NCBI GenBank assembly: GCA_015501605.1 | Contig: JADNRZ010000032.1 | Coordinates: 124,001 to 188,000 of the forward strand | DNA length: 64,000 bases | Origin: Panaeolus papilionaceus | Lineage: Eukaryota > Basidiomycota > Agaricomycetes > Agaricales | Direction: 5' to 3' | Shown here: positions 22,506 through 34,573 of the stretch, one piece after another | Layout: every line of letters begins with the position of its first letter | Position numbering within the stretch: the first letter of the stretch is position 1 | Translations under genes and position numbers: made by a program | The notes under the pieces: model-generated | Seen by the model: the letters and a program-made list of their open reading frames with translations, nothing else | The model's database searches: none | What the model was told of the DNA's origin: nothing

Positions 22506-23786
22506 ACATGATGTTTTAATTCGTCAGAAATGTACTTTAGTTGAGAAAAACATTCATGGATGTGTATAGGTTGAGTTTGTGCTGCGATTCGGATTAATCC
22601 CCTTGAGTGACCAAGCAATCCATCTCGATTCATTCGTAATCAACCATGATATCTAATGCAGCTACACGATAAGTAGTCAAAAGAGCTTGAACGCTGACCC
22701 AAAAGATAAACCGAGTGGGAGATCGTCATTCGCCGTATCGATAGCAAGAAGTCCGTGTGGCGGATGGTTATCCGAGCTCACTAATATAGACTTCCAGGCA
22801 GAATTTCCATGACCAGAACGACCGTTCCTTTCCGTAAGACTTTGATGTGCGGTTATGGACGGAGAGCGGGTATGAGCGGCCATTGGCGGTCAGCACGTTC
22901 ACTTACATAAGTAGCTTGAAGAATTTCTAGCGGCAAATTGATCTGCTATACATATATTCTGATGATGAGATTGTTCCTGAAGTTATAATTGCCGCTGCAT
23001 CGTTGCCCTTATTGGGTACTGCGTTTACTTGGGGTTTGCTAAGAGCCATACAATGATGTGGCTTTGGGTTGCCGAGGTTTCACATCGTCCAGTGATCGAA
23101 AGCCAACGGGCTGAGAACCTAAAACTTGTTTGTCCATAAAAGAATATGGACAAAGTTGCCTCCCATCTTAGATAGGTCAGAACTTGCTGAGGAAGGAATT
23201 AGGATACGACTTCAATATGCTGTGTGGTCAACACTTTACTCCAACAAGGATTCATGAGTTTCGCACAAACATATCGCAAGGACGACGTTGAAAGTAGAGA
23301 AAAATGAGAAGTATAAAAGTTCAATTTATTTCCGATTTCAAGGCCGATATTTTGTTGTATTTTTGGGCGCAATAGAGGGCGGCAAGTAAAAATTGTGGGG
23401 CCTTGGTGATATCTATGGGGTGCCGGAACCCGAGACGTTGTATCTTCCTGGATATCCCACAATTATTTTCAAGATATTTTGGGAAGCTGACCGCAAGTAT
23501 ACATAACGACTTAGTGCTTGGCTAAGGCGTAAATTTCAATGCCTCCGGGAGAATTCCTTTCCCTTCGTACACCGAATTGTATTATATTTAAGGCGCTTGC
23601 ATTCAATATTCTGCGAAGGCGACGCGTGCTACTTCTCTAGGAATAACTTGAGCAGGTGGGCGCTCCGATGGAATGCAGTCCTGGCATACCGTTTTCGGAG
23701 GTATGTTTGCTTTAAAAACGACCATGTTTCGTCACATTTCTAACCAGGTTCTACCTTCACTCTACTGCCTTCAGCCCACTTTCAAC
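22506..23786. other. Intergenic stretch without a supported gene
   Basis: Only short ORFs without motifs are present. The last part presumably holds the promoter and leader of the secreted protein that follows. Confidence 0.5.
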
Positions 23787-24339
23787 ATGCGCTTCTCAGT
23801 TCTCACTGCAATCGTCGCCATGGCCAGCACCACTGCCCTCGGGGCCCCAAGCACCCAACACAGCGCCTTAGAGAAGCGTTTCGATAATTCCAGAATGACC
23901 TTCTTCTTCCCTGGACTGGGCGCTTGTGGTCTGGTTAACACCGACGCTGACTTTGTGAGTTGAAAGGTTAGATTCCAACTCATACCACTGACTTTGTCTT
24001 TAAGGTCGTTGCCTTGAATGGCGCAGTAAGTTAGACAATCCACTGCTAATGATTGTTCAGGCTATTGATGTCAATTTAGCAATGGGAAGCCCGCATACAC
24101 TGCGGACAGAGCGTCGTGATCAACGCGAACGGCCGCACCGCTATTGCGACTATCGTTGATTTGGTGTGTATTGCATCTGTCGTTGCGTCGAGGCCTTCAA
24201 GTGGGCGCTAACCATGCATCTTCTTTCTTACCAGTGCCCAGGATGTCCCTTTGGAGGGTTGGACCTCACCCCAGGGTTATTCCAAGTGTTTGCCCCACTC
24301 GAGGTCGGCGTCATTACCGGTTCCTGGAACTTCCTTTAG
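23787..24339 (+). CDS. Secreted double-psi beta-barrel (RlpA/barwin-like) protein
   Basis: Four exons (23787-23954, 24005-24025, 24080-24163, 24235-24339), including a 21 nt exon, give 125 residues. The N-terminus is a signal peptide (FSVLTAIVAMASTTALGA) followed by LEKR at residues 28-31, a Kex2-type processing site. The mature part has the family pattern GACG, then VVALNG, CG at 71-72, IVDLCPGCPFGGLDL at 88-102, and a terminal ITGSWNF. Small DPBB proteins of this kind are common in fungal secretomes and bind or modify the cell wall or act in host interaction. The catalytic Asp of the barrel fold corresponds to D90. The specific role is unknown. Confidence 0.88.
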
Positions 24340-24698
24340 ACATAGAATTTTCGGTTGGCATGGCTCGTGCCGTATCCTCGCTTTCTAACCGACTTCGCCT
24401 CAGAAACCAATCCAATTGTACAAATAGATGTAAAGTGTTTTGAATATAAATTTGATGTCGAGAAATTGCATTCAATGACCCTGCATCTGAGGCAGCATAC
24501 AATCAGTGGCAGAAAGACAAGCGATCAGCAAAGTCACTACTCACCCAGAAACTTAGGACCCCAACCCGAGTTGAAAAGCATATTGTATTGTGTGTCAACC
24601 GGTTGATATATACCGATGGAGGAGCCGGGTTTGAAGGAGTGGTGGTAGTCAAATGAGTGAGTGGAGGGGAAAGACAGGTCAAAACAACAAGCCAGATC
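24340..24698. other. Intergenic, convergent 3' regions
   Basis: This stretch lies between two convergent genes; no gene or repeat is visible. Confidence 0.5.
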
Positions 24699-25957
24699 TC
24701 AAACGCCGTACATCTTCCTGGCGTTATCGCGCGCCTCACGCATCACCCTATCGGCATCCCAGCCCTCACCGGCGATGTCCGCGACGAACTTGGCCGTCCA
24801 AGGAATCATTGCGCTATGACAAATCGGTAGCTTCTTGCCCTTGATCCCTGGGAGATCATCATAAAGGTTGGCTGGAACCATGTACGGCGCATCGGTCTCT
24901 AAAAGGATGCGAAGTGATTTCGGTGATGATGGGTCTGCTTCTGCCTCTTTTACGAGATTTCGGACAACTTGTGACGTATTCTCGTTGGTCGCGTAGGTCA
25001 TAACACCTTTGATGAGGAATAAAAGCACATCAGCGAAGAAGGATCCGTATAGATGAAAGGCCACGTACCTGTAATCCCGATATAAAGATTTGGGAAATGA
25101 TCTAGTAGACGCTGAGCAAACTGTGGTGTGTCCGTGAAGCAGTGAACGTGGATCTAAGAGGGAAAGAAAAGTGGAAAAAATAAAAACACAAAACAACGAA
25201 CGATGAGTAGATGACATACCTGTTGATCCTTCGGAACCTCGGCCTTGAGAATACGTTCTGTATCATCTTCGGCCTCTCTAGTATGAATTGTCAAGGGTTT
25301 TCCCAGCTTAACAGCCTGCCTAAGTTGTCTGGTGAATACATCTTGTTGAATATCGCGTGGCGAATTGTCGTAGTGATAATCCAGTCCCATCTCGCCCCAG
25401 CTGACGCAGCGCGGGTGGGCAGCAGCCTCAATCCTGGATAGGTGTAAGTACCAATATATAGACGACTTGAAGAAGAACAACTTACAGATCGTTTTCTACC
25501 TCACTGGTATATTTCTTCGCATCATGTCTATGCAATAAAGCCTTTTTAAGTGAATGATTATGAGTGGTCTCGACAAACTTACGGATGGACACCTAAAAAT
25601 ACAAAAAAGAGGAGTTAACTCCGATTAAAAGAGATTTCAGAAGGACATACCAATGGCGAACCAGTACTGTGTACCGCCCCACTTCTCCAAATCCACAGCC
25701 GCATCTGCAAACTCTTTCCACTGTGGTCTCACAGGAGCCTCACACCAAACATCAACCACGGCCTCCACACTCCGATCCTGAAACATTCCCTTCAAGAAAC
25801 TATACACAGTGTCGTGCTTAGCCTCCTTGTATCGTATGCGATAAAATTCGTATGTTGACGCGACATGAGTATGGGTGTCCACGATAGGCAATGTTGATGG
25901 TGGTGCTGGTAACAGCAAGTTCTCCTCACCGGGCGTTGATGATTTCTTCTTTCCCAT
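24699..25957 (-). CDS. TatD-type metal-dependent hydrolase, copy 1
   Basis: Six exons (25957-25651, 25592-25583, 25527-25486, 25433-25220, 25153-25069, 25006-24699) give 321 residues. The second exon is only 10 nt long. Metal-binding residues of the TatD family are all in place: HTH at residues 29-31, Glu134 in GEMGLDY, His170 in IHTRE, His195 in HVHCF, and Asp in LETDAPY. TatD proteins are (beta/alpha)8-barrel 3'-5' exonucleases or DNases. The start chosen is MGKKKSS, where family similarity begins; the frame stays open upstream to about 26299 without motif support. A close relative follows directly upstream on the same strand. Confidence 0.9.
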
Positions 25958-26410
25958 CTTAAAGTACTGCGATGGTTTGGATCCGTACTTCGTATTAGTA
26001 TTCTGGTTCTTTGGCTGGTATCCCTTTGACGACTGTGCGTTGGAGGTCGTTGTACTAGGCTTTGCTGGGTTTGTGAACTGGATCTTTATATATTCAGATT
26101 CCCGTCGTGGATGACTGTATGATAATAGACGACATTTATTTGTTATTATATGAGTACTTTTAGAGGCATTAGAGGCGAATTGAGGACGAACCACGCCCAG
26201 GAGGAGGTTTAGCATCCAACCGGTGGGACTGGCGATGGAAGTTTGGGTTGAGTCATAGACGGCTGCCCCGCTGGTGAATCTGTCGGAGAATGAAATCATG
26301 AATCTCCGCTGATTGCCGACCCTGCAGGGCTATCATGAGCTCGCATTTCAAGAGCCTCACACACATGTTTGAACGTTCTCAAGACGACCTGTTTATATAT
26401 TGAGAGCTAT
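25958..26410. other. Spacer between the two TatD-type genes
   Basis: An open frame runs upstream of the copy 1 start but has no recognisable motif, so it is treated as leader and promoter. Confidence 0.4.
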
Positions 26411-27815
26411 TCATATGCCGTACATATGCCTCGTATTTTCTAAGCTCTCGCGCATAACAACATCGGCGTCCCAACCATCTCCAGCGACGTCCGCGACAAA
26501 CTTGGCAGTCCACGGAATCATTGCACTATGGCTTAGAGGTAGTTTGTGTCCCCGCTTCAAGGCTTTGATATCGTCGTAAAGATTTGATGGTGTCATGAAG
26601 GGTGCGTCTGTCTCCAGGAGGATTCGAAGGGGAGGAAGACTTTCGTAAACGATGGGTTTAGGCGGATCTTCAATGGGGGTTTCCTGATCTTGGTTAATGC
26701 TATTATCAACGGACAGAGGTGGATTAGAGTCTGGTAGATGGTCCTCATTAAGAGGCAGAGGGCCCGGCTCTAAAATCTTGGGAAGAGTAGCACGCCATGA
26801 CTGAACAACGTTGCGTATCGCAGTCGCAGTGTTGACATTCGAAGAGTAGGTGATAATACCTGACAACGATGGTGAATTGTTGATTAGCATAGGGACCTCC
26901 CAATTGATTCGAAATTCGTCTTACCAGTTATTCCGATGTAAAGATTCGGAAAGTGTTCCAACAATCTCTGGGCAAACTCAGGGGAGTCGGAGAAACAGTG
27001 TACATGAATTTTGTGGTCCCTGGGGACTTCCTCCTTCAATATCCGTTCGGTGTCTTCGTCTGCCTCCCTTGTATGAAGAGTCAATGGCTTTCCGAGCTTG
27101 ACGGCGAGGCGAAGCTGTCTAATGAATACAGCTCTCTGTTTCTCCTGTGGAGATTGGTCGTAGTGATAGTCGAGACCAATTTCACCCAAGCTAACGCAGC
27201 GAGGGTGTTTTAGAGCTTCAGTCCTACCAGAAAGGTTGGTTAGATACTCCTAGGTGTGGAATGTATCACTAAACGCTTACATTTCTCTCTCCACTTTATC
27301 GTTATATTTTCTCGAATCATGGCTGTAAGTAAGGTCAATAATCGAACACGTCTACAATAATGCCGTCAAACTTACGGATGAATACCAATAGCAAACCAGT
27401 ACTCTATCCCATTCCAAGGATTAGACGGGTCTAAAGCCGCGTCCGCGTACTCTTTCCATTTCTTCGAAATAGGTGCTTCGCACCAGACATCAACAATGGC
27501 CTTCACGTTCCTTCCGTCATATAGACCTTTCGCAAATTCATACACGGTCTTGTATTTTCCGTCTTTATAATGCCGTTTGTAAAAGTCGAAGGTCGCCGCG
27601 ATATGGGTGTGTGTATCAATGATGGGAAGGTGTGAAGGCGGTTCTGGAAGGAGGAGGTGCTCCTCAGGGACCGGAACTCTTGGTGGTTTGGGGCGTCGTT
27701 TTGACTTCTTGTCTGGTAATTGTGAATTTGTTGATTTGGGTGTCGAGGTTTGGGAAGTTGCTTGAGATGATGAGCCTGAAGCCGGTAGGTCTAGGTATTG
27801 ACGATGTTCGCACAT
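26411..27815 (-). CDS. TatD-type metal-dependent hydrolase, copy 2
   Basis: Four exons (27815-27376, 27322-27281, 27223-26925, 26859-26411) give 409 residues. The metal ligands are conserved: IDTHTH, GEIGLDYHYD, LHTREAD, HVHCFSD and LETDAPF. The N-terminus carries an extra Ser/Thr/Lys-rich leader of about 45 residues. A Pro/Asp/Glu-rich insert of about 45 residues precedes LRILLETDAP, which explains the greater length than copy 1 (321). Two introns of copy 1 are absent here. The protein should be a nuclease-like hydrolase of the amidohydrolase fold; whether the insert is regulatory is unknown. Confidence 0.9.
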
Positions 27816-28419
27816 TTTTGTAGGAAATAATGGGGTAAATTATGATATATGGGCTCGACAAAACGGCTTCTTATATGTAGCTAGTTATGATGGCACAGGT
27901 TGATGAACGGACGCGGTGAACCTAACAACGATCGAGTCACTGGCTGTCGACGATCAACATGACTCGACCGCTTGCAAGCCGGGTGATGCTTGCACAGCCC
28001 TAGGCGCTCACTATCGGCTAACACTGCTCTGATGTATCACACTCTTATTCAAACACACCTATTCTGGGATACGGCAGACATCAAAATAAACGTGTCTTGT
28101 TCAAGAAGCCTTTCACAGCCATATTGCGGAATAGGTGCTACAATCGCACATACGTCGTCAGCGCCGTGACCTTTACAGTCATTATTCTGAGTTGTGAACC
28201 ATATCCAATACAGGACCCCGTGTCGATTTCTACTATGTCCACATTCTAGAAGTTCTACATGTATATAAGCTGCGTTTAATCTTCTAAAAAATCTATGAAA
28301 TCCATTTCTCGGCGTTCGAAAACTGCGAGGCACATTGCTTGGCACTATTGTATCAGGCCCTGTGTCATAACCTCAGCACAATCATAAGTTCTAGAGGTCT
28401 GCATACCTTGTACCTGTCG
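27816..28419. other. Intergenic stretch without a supported gene
   Basis: A 98-codon minus-strand frame at 28049-28345 begins with GTG, shows no motif and has no splice partner, so it is not called. Confidence 0.4.
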
Positions 28420-30018
28420 CTATCTTTTACAATGCAGTCTGTATTGCGCAATAAACAAACATAAAAATGGAATTATAACCCTTTGTACTATCATAAGTCT
28501 ATGCCAATTTATATTCTTTGCCACAAATACATAATTAGACGCGCCCAACGAAAGCAGCCTGAGCCGAATCCAAGCTGGAACAGAGACAAGGCCACCAGGA
28601 ACGTCGTTAACAAAATCTTGTACTCGACGTCTAAACGCTCCTTCGAACGCAGGGCCAACGATTGTCACATCCTTCCAGAGTGGCTGCATCGAAAGGGTCA
28701 TCGCAAATGACGTGTTGAGGAGATGTGAAACCTCCCCTGCTGCGCTCTTCCACTTCAAGTTCCCCTGGTGCTGACGATATGTATCCCACATGCGCAGCTT
28801 TTGAAGGAGATGAAGCTCAAAAGGGATGGTTGGAAGTCCTTCCACAACAGTAAGTTGCACGGGGGTGAGGCGAGGAAATTCCAGTGCTTCGTCTTGTAGG
28901 ATATTGATTTTGCATCGTTTGTTGGGAAAGTTGGTAGCTTTGAAGCCGACCTAGTCTCGTAAGGAACGTGGAGGTGCATAGAGAAGAGTGCCATCGTTAC
29001 TCAGTTTAAAGCTCGAGGTATCTTGGTCTCGGATAAACTGTTTGATGGCTATAACTGCATCTCCTGGTATAGGAGAAGATGGAGATACGAACAGAATGAG
29101 GTCGAGATCCTGCTATAAATTGAGTCATGATAAGACGGAATATAATAATTACTCACGCAAGGTTTCTCTTTGATGCCATACAAGCTACTTGCCATGCTTC
29201 CACCAACGGCAAAGTGTACCCCCAATGACACGATTCCTGCAAACCAGCCCAAAACCTGCTTCACAAGATAGTGTAGGGGTTTCAGCGTCGGAGACAGCTC
29301 CGCAGCATGACGACTGGATTGCTGCTTTATTCCGATAGTAGCTTTAGTACCCGTGCTTGACGAAGCCACGAACTGAAGAACACTAAAATAAACAACTGCT
29401 AATTTGACGCATCAAATACGGACATACCTCACGCGCCCCTCGCCTGCCATGTTTTGTGACTTGAGGTGGCTGGGACTTACCTGGTTTGAGGAATGGTTGA
29501 AGGGGCAAATAGCCAGCAGCATTAGGGAGGAGCCAAGCTAGAAGGCTGAGAGATTTGATGTGGTCCTCGCGAACGAGTCTTTGGTCCTCAACATGACCTG
29601 GAGATAAAAGTCCTATCATGCGCTGAAGAGAATGGAGTGCACGGGAAGATTCCGGGTCCAGTTGAGCATCCGGGACACGAGAGCGGCCTATTTTTGCAGC
29701 GACCTCGTTGAGTGTCATGAGAACGATGAAGGTGGGAGAAGGTGTAAGCCAGTCAAACTTGGGGGATGGCAAAAGACGACAATACCGGAGCTTCTCTGCA
29801 GCCCCTAGTTTGGGGAAACTAATGACCTCCACGTCACAATACAACCTGGTATGCCTGAAGGGTACTCTGTTGTCCACGTAGGCAATATTTTTCCCTCTGC
29901 GCTGGAAAAGTATGTGCCCGTCATCAAACGAGATCCCGCATATTGCGTTCTCAATGGTTTTGACAGACTCAAAACCTCCATGAGACAGCAAAACTACAGA
30001 AAGTTGCTGAATATTCAA
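28420..30018 (-). pseudogene. Two-module nucleotidyltransferase-fold gene with an in-frame stop
   Basis: Three segments join in phase: 30018-29428, 29372-29157 and 29109-28420 (introns of 55 and 47 nt). The first segment equals the body of the gene at 30422 (LSVVLLSH, AICGISFDDG, LYCDVEVISFPK), but its first exon is degraded. The second begins a new module with a classic nucleotidyltransferase signature: VHFAVGGSMASSLYG followed by DLDLILFV. The third continues as CKINILQ and LPTIPFELHLLQKLRMWD, usual for this family. A TAG at 28951-28953 interrupts the third segment while the frame on both sides stays intact and conserved. So this is a fusion of two tandem units with at least one nonsense codon, probably a pseudogene. 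An alternative acceptor at 29383 would end the first module separately. Confidence 0.55.
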
Positions 30019-30421
30019 CAGTCAGTTCCAGAGTCTAGTTGATGTATCTTGGGACTGTGACACCTACATTTCGATAAAACCTTTCGATTCTGTATTCATA
30101 CCCTACGTGGTTTCACGAACTGGACGTTTCCAACTGGCCAAAATATTCAATCGGCATTGTCCGTGATGGATTGGTCCTGTTGATGGGCTTGATGGCGGGA
30201 GAAACTCGGAGAAACTCCGACCTCGTTGGCTTTCTGAATGTTATCGCGTCTTCCGTCTTTCATACACCTATATGCACTGAATATTTGAATTTCATAGAAC
30301 TACTTGTTACAAATATTTAAATCAACGTATATGCCACATATATAACAGAAATTCAAGTTATTTTCATGAACTTGGATTGATTCCCGGTTTGATAGGCGGC
30401 TGGGCTTGCCGATGACGATTT
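30019..30421. other. Degraded first exon and spacer
   Basis: On the minus strand near 30074-30110 a trace reading VGYEYRIERFYRN resembles VGYEHGFYKVPR of the gene at 30422, but stops and shifts precede it. This is likely the remnant first exon of the gene at 28420-30018. Confidence 0.4.
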
Positions 30422-31347
30422 TCATGAAAAAGAGTTGGGAGAAATGCATAGCTTCTTCGCCAATTCCGACAGCACCGCGTCATCGTTGTCCTCGATTTTC
30501 CTCGAGGAGCTAGGGAAAACAACTGAGCCTGAGCCCACACAGATTGGAGCATTCAACGCCAATCCTTCATGTCCAGTGGCAACCCTAGGTCGAATATCAA
30601 GGTATTTTTTCAAAGGTGCATATGAATATGCCTCCGAAATGTGATCCGAAATTCTTCGAATTGTCCTGAAATGATTATTCGAAATGAAGACTTCATCCTT
30701 CGGGTCGCCTGGAAGAACCTGACGTATCATGTATCGAAGCCTTTGAATGACCTTCTGGCCTTGTCTCTTGAGATGACCATCCTTGGGGAACATGCCCAGA
30801 GAGTCCAAAACGTTCAAAATAGGAGGAGTGGTCCTCCACGGTCCGTTCTTGGAGACCACGAGCCTGGAATTTGAGTACGCCGTTTGCACATCGGTATGTG
30901 CGTCGTGATAAACAATGAGGTTTATGCGACATGATGTGTGAGTCACGTACTGGCTCGGAAGGGTGTCGTTGAACCGAATCTTTCCTCGCTTTTCAGAAGA
31001 GAAGATGTTTACGCCATCAGAGGCGAGACCACAGATACTCTTTTGTACTTGATCCACATCAGCGGCATTTCCTTTGCTATCGGAAAGGAGCACAATCATT
31101 AAACTCTAGAGGTTGTTTGCATATTAGATTACGGCATATCAGGAATCAGGGTCTGAGTACTCACCCTTGGGACTTTGTAGAAGCCGTGCTCATAGCCGAC
31201 ATAATCTCCAGTGACAACGAATTTAACACCCAGGTGGGTCAATGCACCAGAAAAGGAGTGGAGTGCACGATATAAAATCAGCTCTGTTGATTGGGTTGCA
31301 CCCAGAGGGGTGAGCTCTTGGTTATTTTGGTTGAGGTGAATATTCAT
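30422..31347 (-). CDS. Nucleotidyltransferase-fold protein, catalytically degenerate copy
   Basis: Two exons (31347-31165 and 31105-30422, 59 nt intron) give 288 residues. The first exon ends with LTHLGVKFVVTGDYVGYEHG, which corresponds to the GGS...G part of the fold. After the intron SLMIVLLSD stands where active members have DLDLVL. The catalytic aspartates are therefore missing, and the protein may bind nucleotides or act structurally at most. The rest (QKSICGLASDGVNIF and onwards) matches the first module of the neighbouring broken gene. I know no assigned function for this basidiomycete family. Confidence 0.6.
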
Positions 31348-32559
31348 AGTGGCTCTTGAGATGGAGGTTGAAATAATTGAAGGGAAATAATTGGGAGATG
31401 ATTGATAAGATACAACATGCTGACATTGAAATATTTAAATCCCTACGCATTATATTCGACCACCTTTTCACTTGTACTCATTTGGCAATTGCATTGTCAA
31501 TTTACCGACAATTAATAATTGTACACAAAGCGATTCAAAAAAGGTAGATAAAAGGTCGTTGCAATCAGGGCGCAATCGGCGAGGCGAGCATTGCGCTAAT
31601 CGCAGCGTTGGCGTCATCTGGGAAGCGTTGATTGCCGCCCTCATACCACAGCTTCAGTTTCGAGCCTGAAGTTCAATTTAAGCCCACTTTGTGACGTTTA
31701 TCCGCGATGATATACTCCCATAATTGACGCTCTGGTCATCAAAGATAAACAGCATTGTCCCAGTATCAGATATTGGAACAGACGAGCCGTGCGATAACGG
31801 CATCCAAATTTCCCAGGGCACTCAAACCGAACTAGCCGTTGTCCCCGCTTAGCCCTTGTTCTAATTTTACTATCATTGCTTCTCTTTTTGGCTGGTTGGC
31901 CATGTTCGCCCCAATCCAATACATCATTATGGCGCATGGAGAACTATGGGAGTCTTCTGAAGTTAATTAAACTTCATTAAAGTCATGTAAAAGTGGGTGG
32001 TTTGAATCTTTCTCTGGAAAGTTGAATATTATGACTGACACATGGTGGTTACCGTTTAGTAGCGTGGTCATTGGAGAAGCACTATAAAAAGCACAATTTC
32101 CGATATGGTCCCGGATATTCTACTTACTGCGGTCTCTATAGCTTCTCACTGCATATGGAAGCATATGTTGTCGCCCATATTTGGCTTATTTGAAGTGGGA
32201 ATCTACCAAGAATTCATGATGGAGAAGATGGCAATTCGCCTCGGGGCAGCCACCATCCATGCCATTAAGCACCTTGATCACCCTCTGACACCCGCATTCC
32301 CACCCTTTGTATGGTGAACGAGGAGTTTTTCTAACCGTGGCTATGTTCTTGAAGTGCTCGACTCCTCAACATTGACACAAGTGACTTAGTCCCGCCCGCA
32401 CTATCTTCCCCCTTTTCCTCCTCTCTTTCTCGTAATACCTTCATCTCATAAGCCCAGAAGTGCTGAAGACACCTCATTTCCGCTCGCAGCGACCTTTTCG
32501 TCAGCTGAAGTCCTCATTTGGTTGAAGTTTGGCAGCTTCCAAGATCACGAATCGAAACG
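31348..32559. other. Intergenic stretch without a supported gene
   Basis: Only short ORFs are present. The end of the stretch is pyrimidine-rich (about 32395-32450), as is common before fungal starts. Confidence 0.45.
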
Positions 32560-34573
32560 ATGTCGACACAGGTGCTGAACGGCACTCTTGGGGCGGCGTT
32601 TCTTGGCTCACTTGCGGCCGCAGTGTAAGAGGTCTCTTTAATCTTTGATCTACTGATTCTGATTGTGCTTTAGGTTGTATGGAGTGACGAGCGTGCAGAT
32701 ATTTCTATATTTTCAGAGGCCGCAAGAGGACGGGAAACGGTTCAGGCTTTTGGTACGCGATTTTGACTGGTCTGATTATGATTTACTGAAAGACTGCGAC
32801 AGATATTTTTCCTGTGGTTGGTGAACCTCTCCTCTCGTTTCAGGCATAACCCTTGAAGTAGAATTCCTATACTTTCAGGATACTTGATACGCTCCACATG
32901 GCGTTGACCGCCCATGGCCTTTACGTTTATCTCATCACGAATTTTGGAAATTATGACGTGCTGTTATCACCTACATGGTACGTTATCGTACTCAGCGCAG
33001 CATGTTAACTCGTCTTAACTGACGCTACCACCAGGGCTGTTCTTGTGAGCACTACTTAGTCTGTCTTATCATCTTCCGTAACTCACCATGCAAAATTAAA
33101 AGGCCCAAGTATATCCGACTGTAAGCTTCTTTCATACGATTAACCTACGTCTGAACTTAATGACGTGGAAATCCTCACAGAACATTAGCGACATCATTGT
33201 ACGCAGGTGGGTGCTCTGGGCCTCTAAATATATATCGGCTGCTTATCCATTTTGCTATTCAGTGTTTTCGCGAGGCGGGTGTCAGTATGTAAGCTTCTTT
33301 CTATTGGCTTATTCACATGACACTGGCCTTTAAGTGATTGTTCTTGCAGTGTGTGGGTTTAAGCACCGCCGTCTAAGAATAATTCTTCCCGTCATTATCG
33401 TGGGTCATTCTCACCTGTTGATTCTTGCAATATACTCAATTGTTTTTTGAGTTAGGTTTGCCTGTCCGTGGTCGTGTTTGGTACGTGCCTTGAGCTTCTG
33501 TCATTCCTTTCAATCTGAATTTACAAAATATGTAGTATGTGGGACAGGTACGTCCACAACAATCATTCCACTGGAGATGTTGACTTCCTCGTCTCTTCTT
33601 ATCAGGTTTTGCGTCAAAAGCGTGAGTTCCATGCTCTCCGATGCACATGCGGAGCGGTGCTCTTACTGACTACTGTCTCAAAATCATTAGATTCGTTTTG
33701 GGCACATTTGAGCGCATCAACGCGATTTCGGTCCGTATGCCTTTGCTCTCAACCTGTGCTTTCAATTGATGCGGACGAACCAAACTCAGGTTATGCTTTA
33801 TACCAGCTTCGCTGCAGCTGTGGCCGCGGACTGCCTTATCGCCACATCGCTGTGCGTGCTCCTATACCAGAGTCGCACGGGTATCAAACGGTGCGTGCTT
33901 CTTCTACCATCTGCTCCGATTCCCATATCTGAATGCATGCTGCCGTAGAACGGATTCTCTTCTCAACACCATGATGTTATTCACCATCAACACAGGTCAG
34001 TCACACATGGAGCGGCGATACATGACAGGAGGCTAACCTTGACCACCATCGCATTGATACGCCATATGGCCATCTCGTGAATAGGACTTCTTACAAGGTT
34101 AGTCGACTATTGTTCGATATCTGGGAGCTTGAATTTGATCGGGTAACTTCTTTTCATGCAGTGTCTGTGCTATTGCTTGTCTTGTAACTGTACGGCATGC
34201 CACTGTATCTGTAACTATATTCATACTGATACTATTCCAGTATGCCATCTGGCCACAACGATTTATTTTCATGGGGCTGTATTTTGCCCTTAGCAAGCGT
34301 ATGTTTGCCCTTGCGATCGTCACACTTCTCACTCGCTCATTGACTTATTTTTCTTTATGGATAGTTTACGTCAATTCACTTCTGGCATCCCTAAACACGC
34401 GACAGTCATTCCGTGCAAAAACACACAAAAACGACACGAGCGAGGAGTTCACCTCAGCGTCACTCGCATTTCCGCGAGTTAAACCCGATCATAATCAAGG
34501 GGAGCCCAAGCAGGATCTCGAACACAGCACCCAAGTCCAAAGCCGCACCTCCTCTGAATCCCGAAACACATGA
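32560..34573 (+). CDS. DUF6534-type multi-pass membrane protein, copy 1
   Basis: Nineteen exons can be traced in frame to 311 residues, with micro-exons of 14 (32813-32826), 10 (33035-33044), 18 (33103-33120), 12, 16 and 13 nt. The product reads MSTQVLNGTLGAAFLGS, LYGVTSVQIFLYFQRPQEDG, then WILDTLHMALTAHGLY, FARRVS, GTFERINAIS, SRTGIKRTDSLLNTMMLF, CAIACLVTYAIWP and YVNSLLASLN. This order is the hallmark of the DUF6534 family, seven-helix proteins expanded in Agaricomycetes with no assigned function. Hydrophobic segments alternate with short charged loops and the tail is hydrophilic. The copy at 35589 has the same exon pattern, which supports every junction. Confidence 0.87.

Noticed and set aside
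21824..22633. 269-codon open frame on the minus strand
   Set aside because: It is antisense to the well-supported dehydrogenase exon and shows no motif; it is a codon-bias shadow.
25958..26299. Upstream in-frame extension of TatD copy 1
   Set aside because: Family similarity begins after MGKKKSS, and the extension has low-complexity composition; it is more likely leader sequence.
28049..28345. 98-codon minus-strand ORF
   Set aside because: It starts with GTG and has neither motif nor splice partners.
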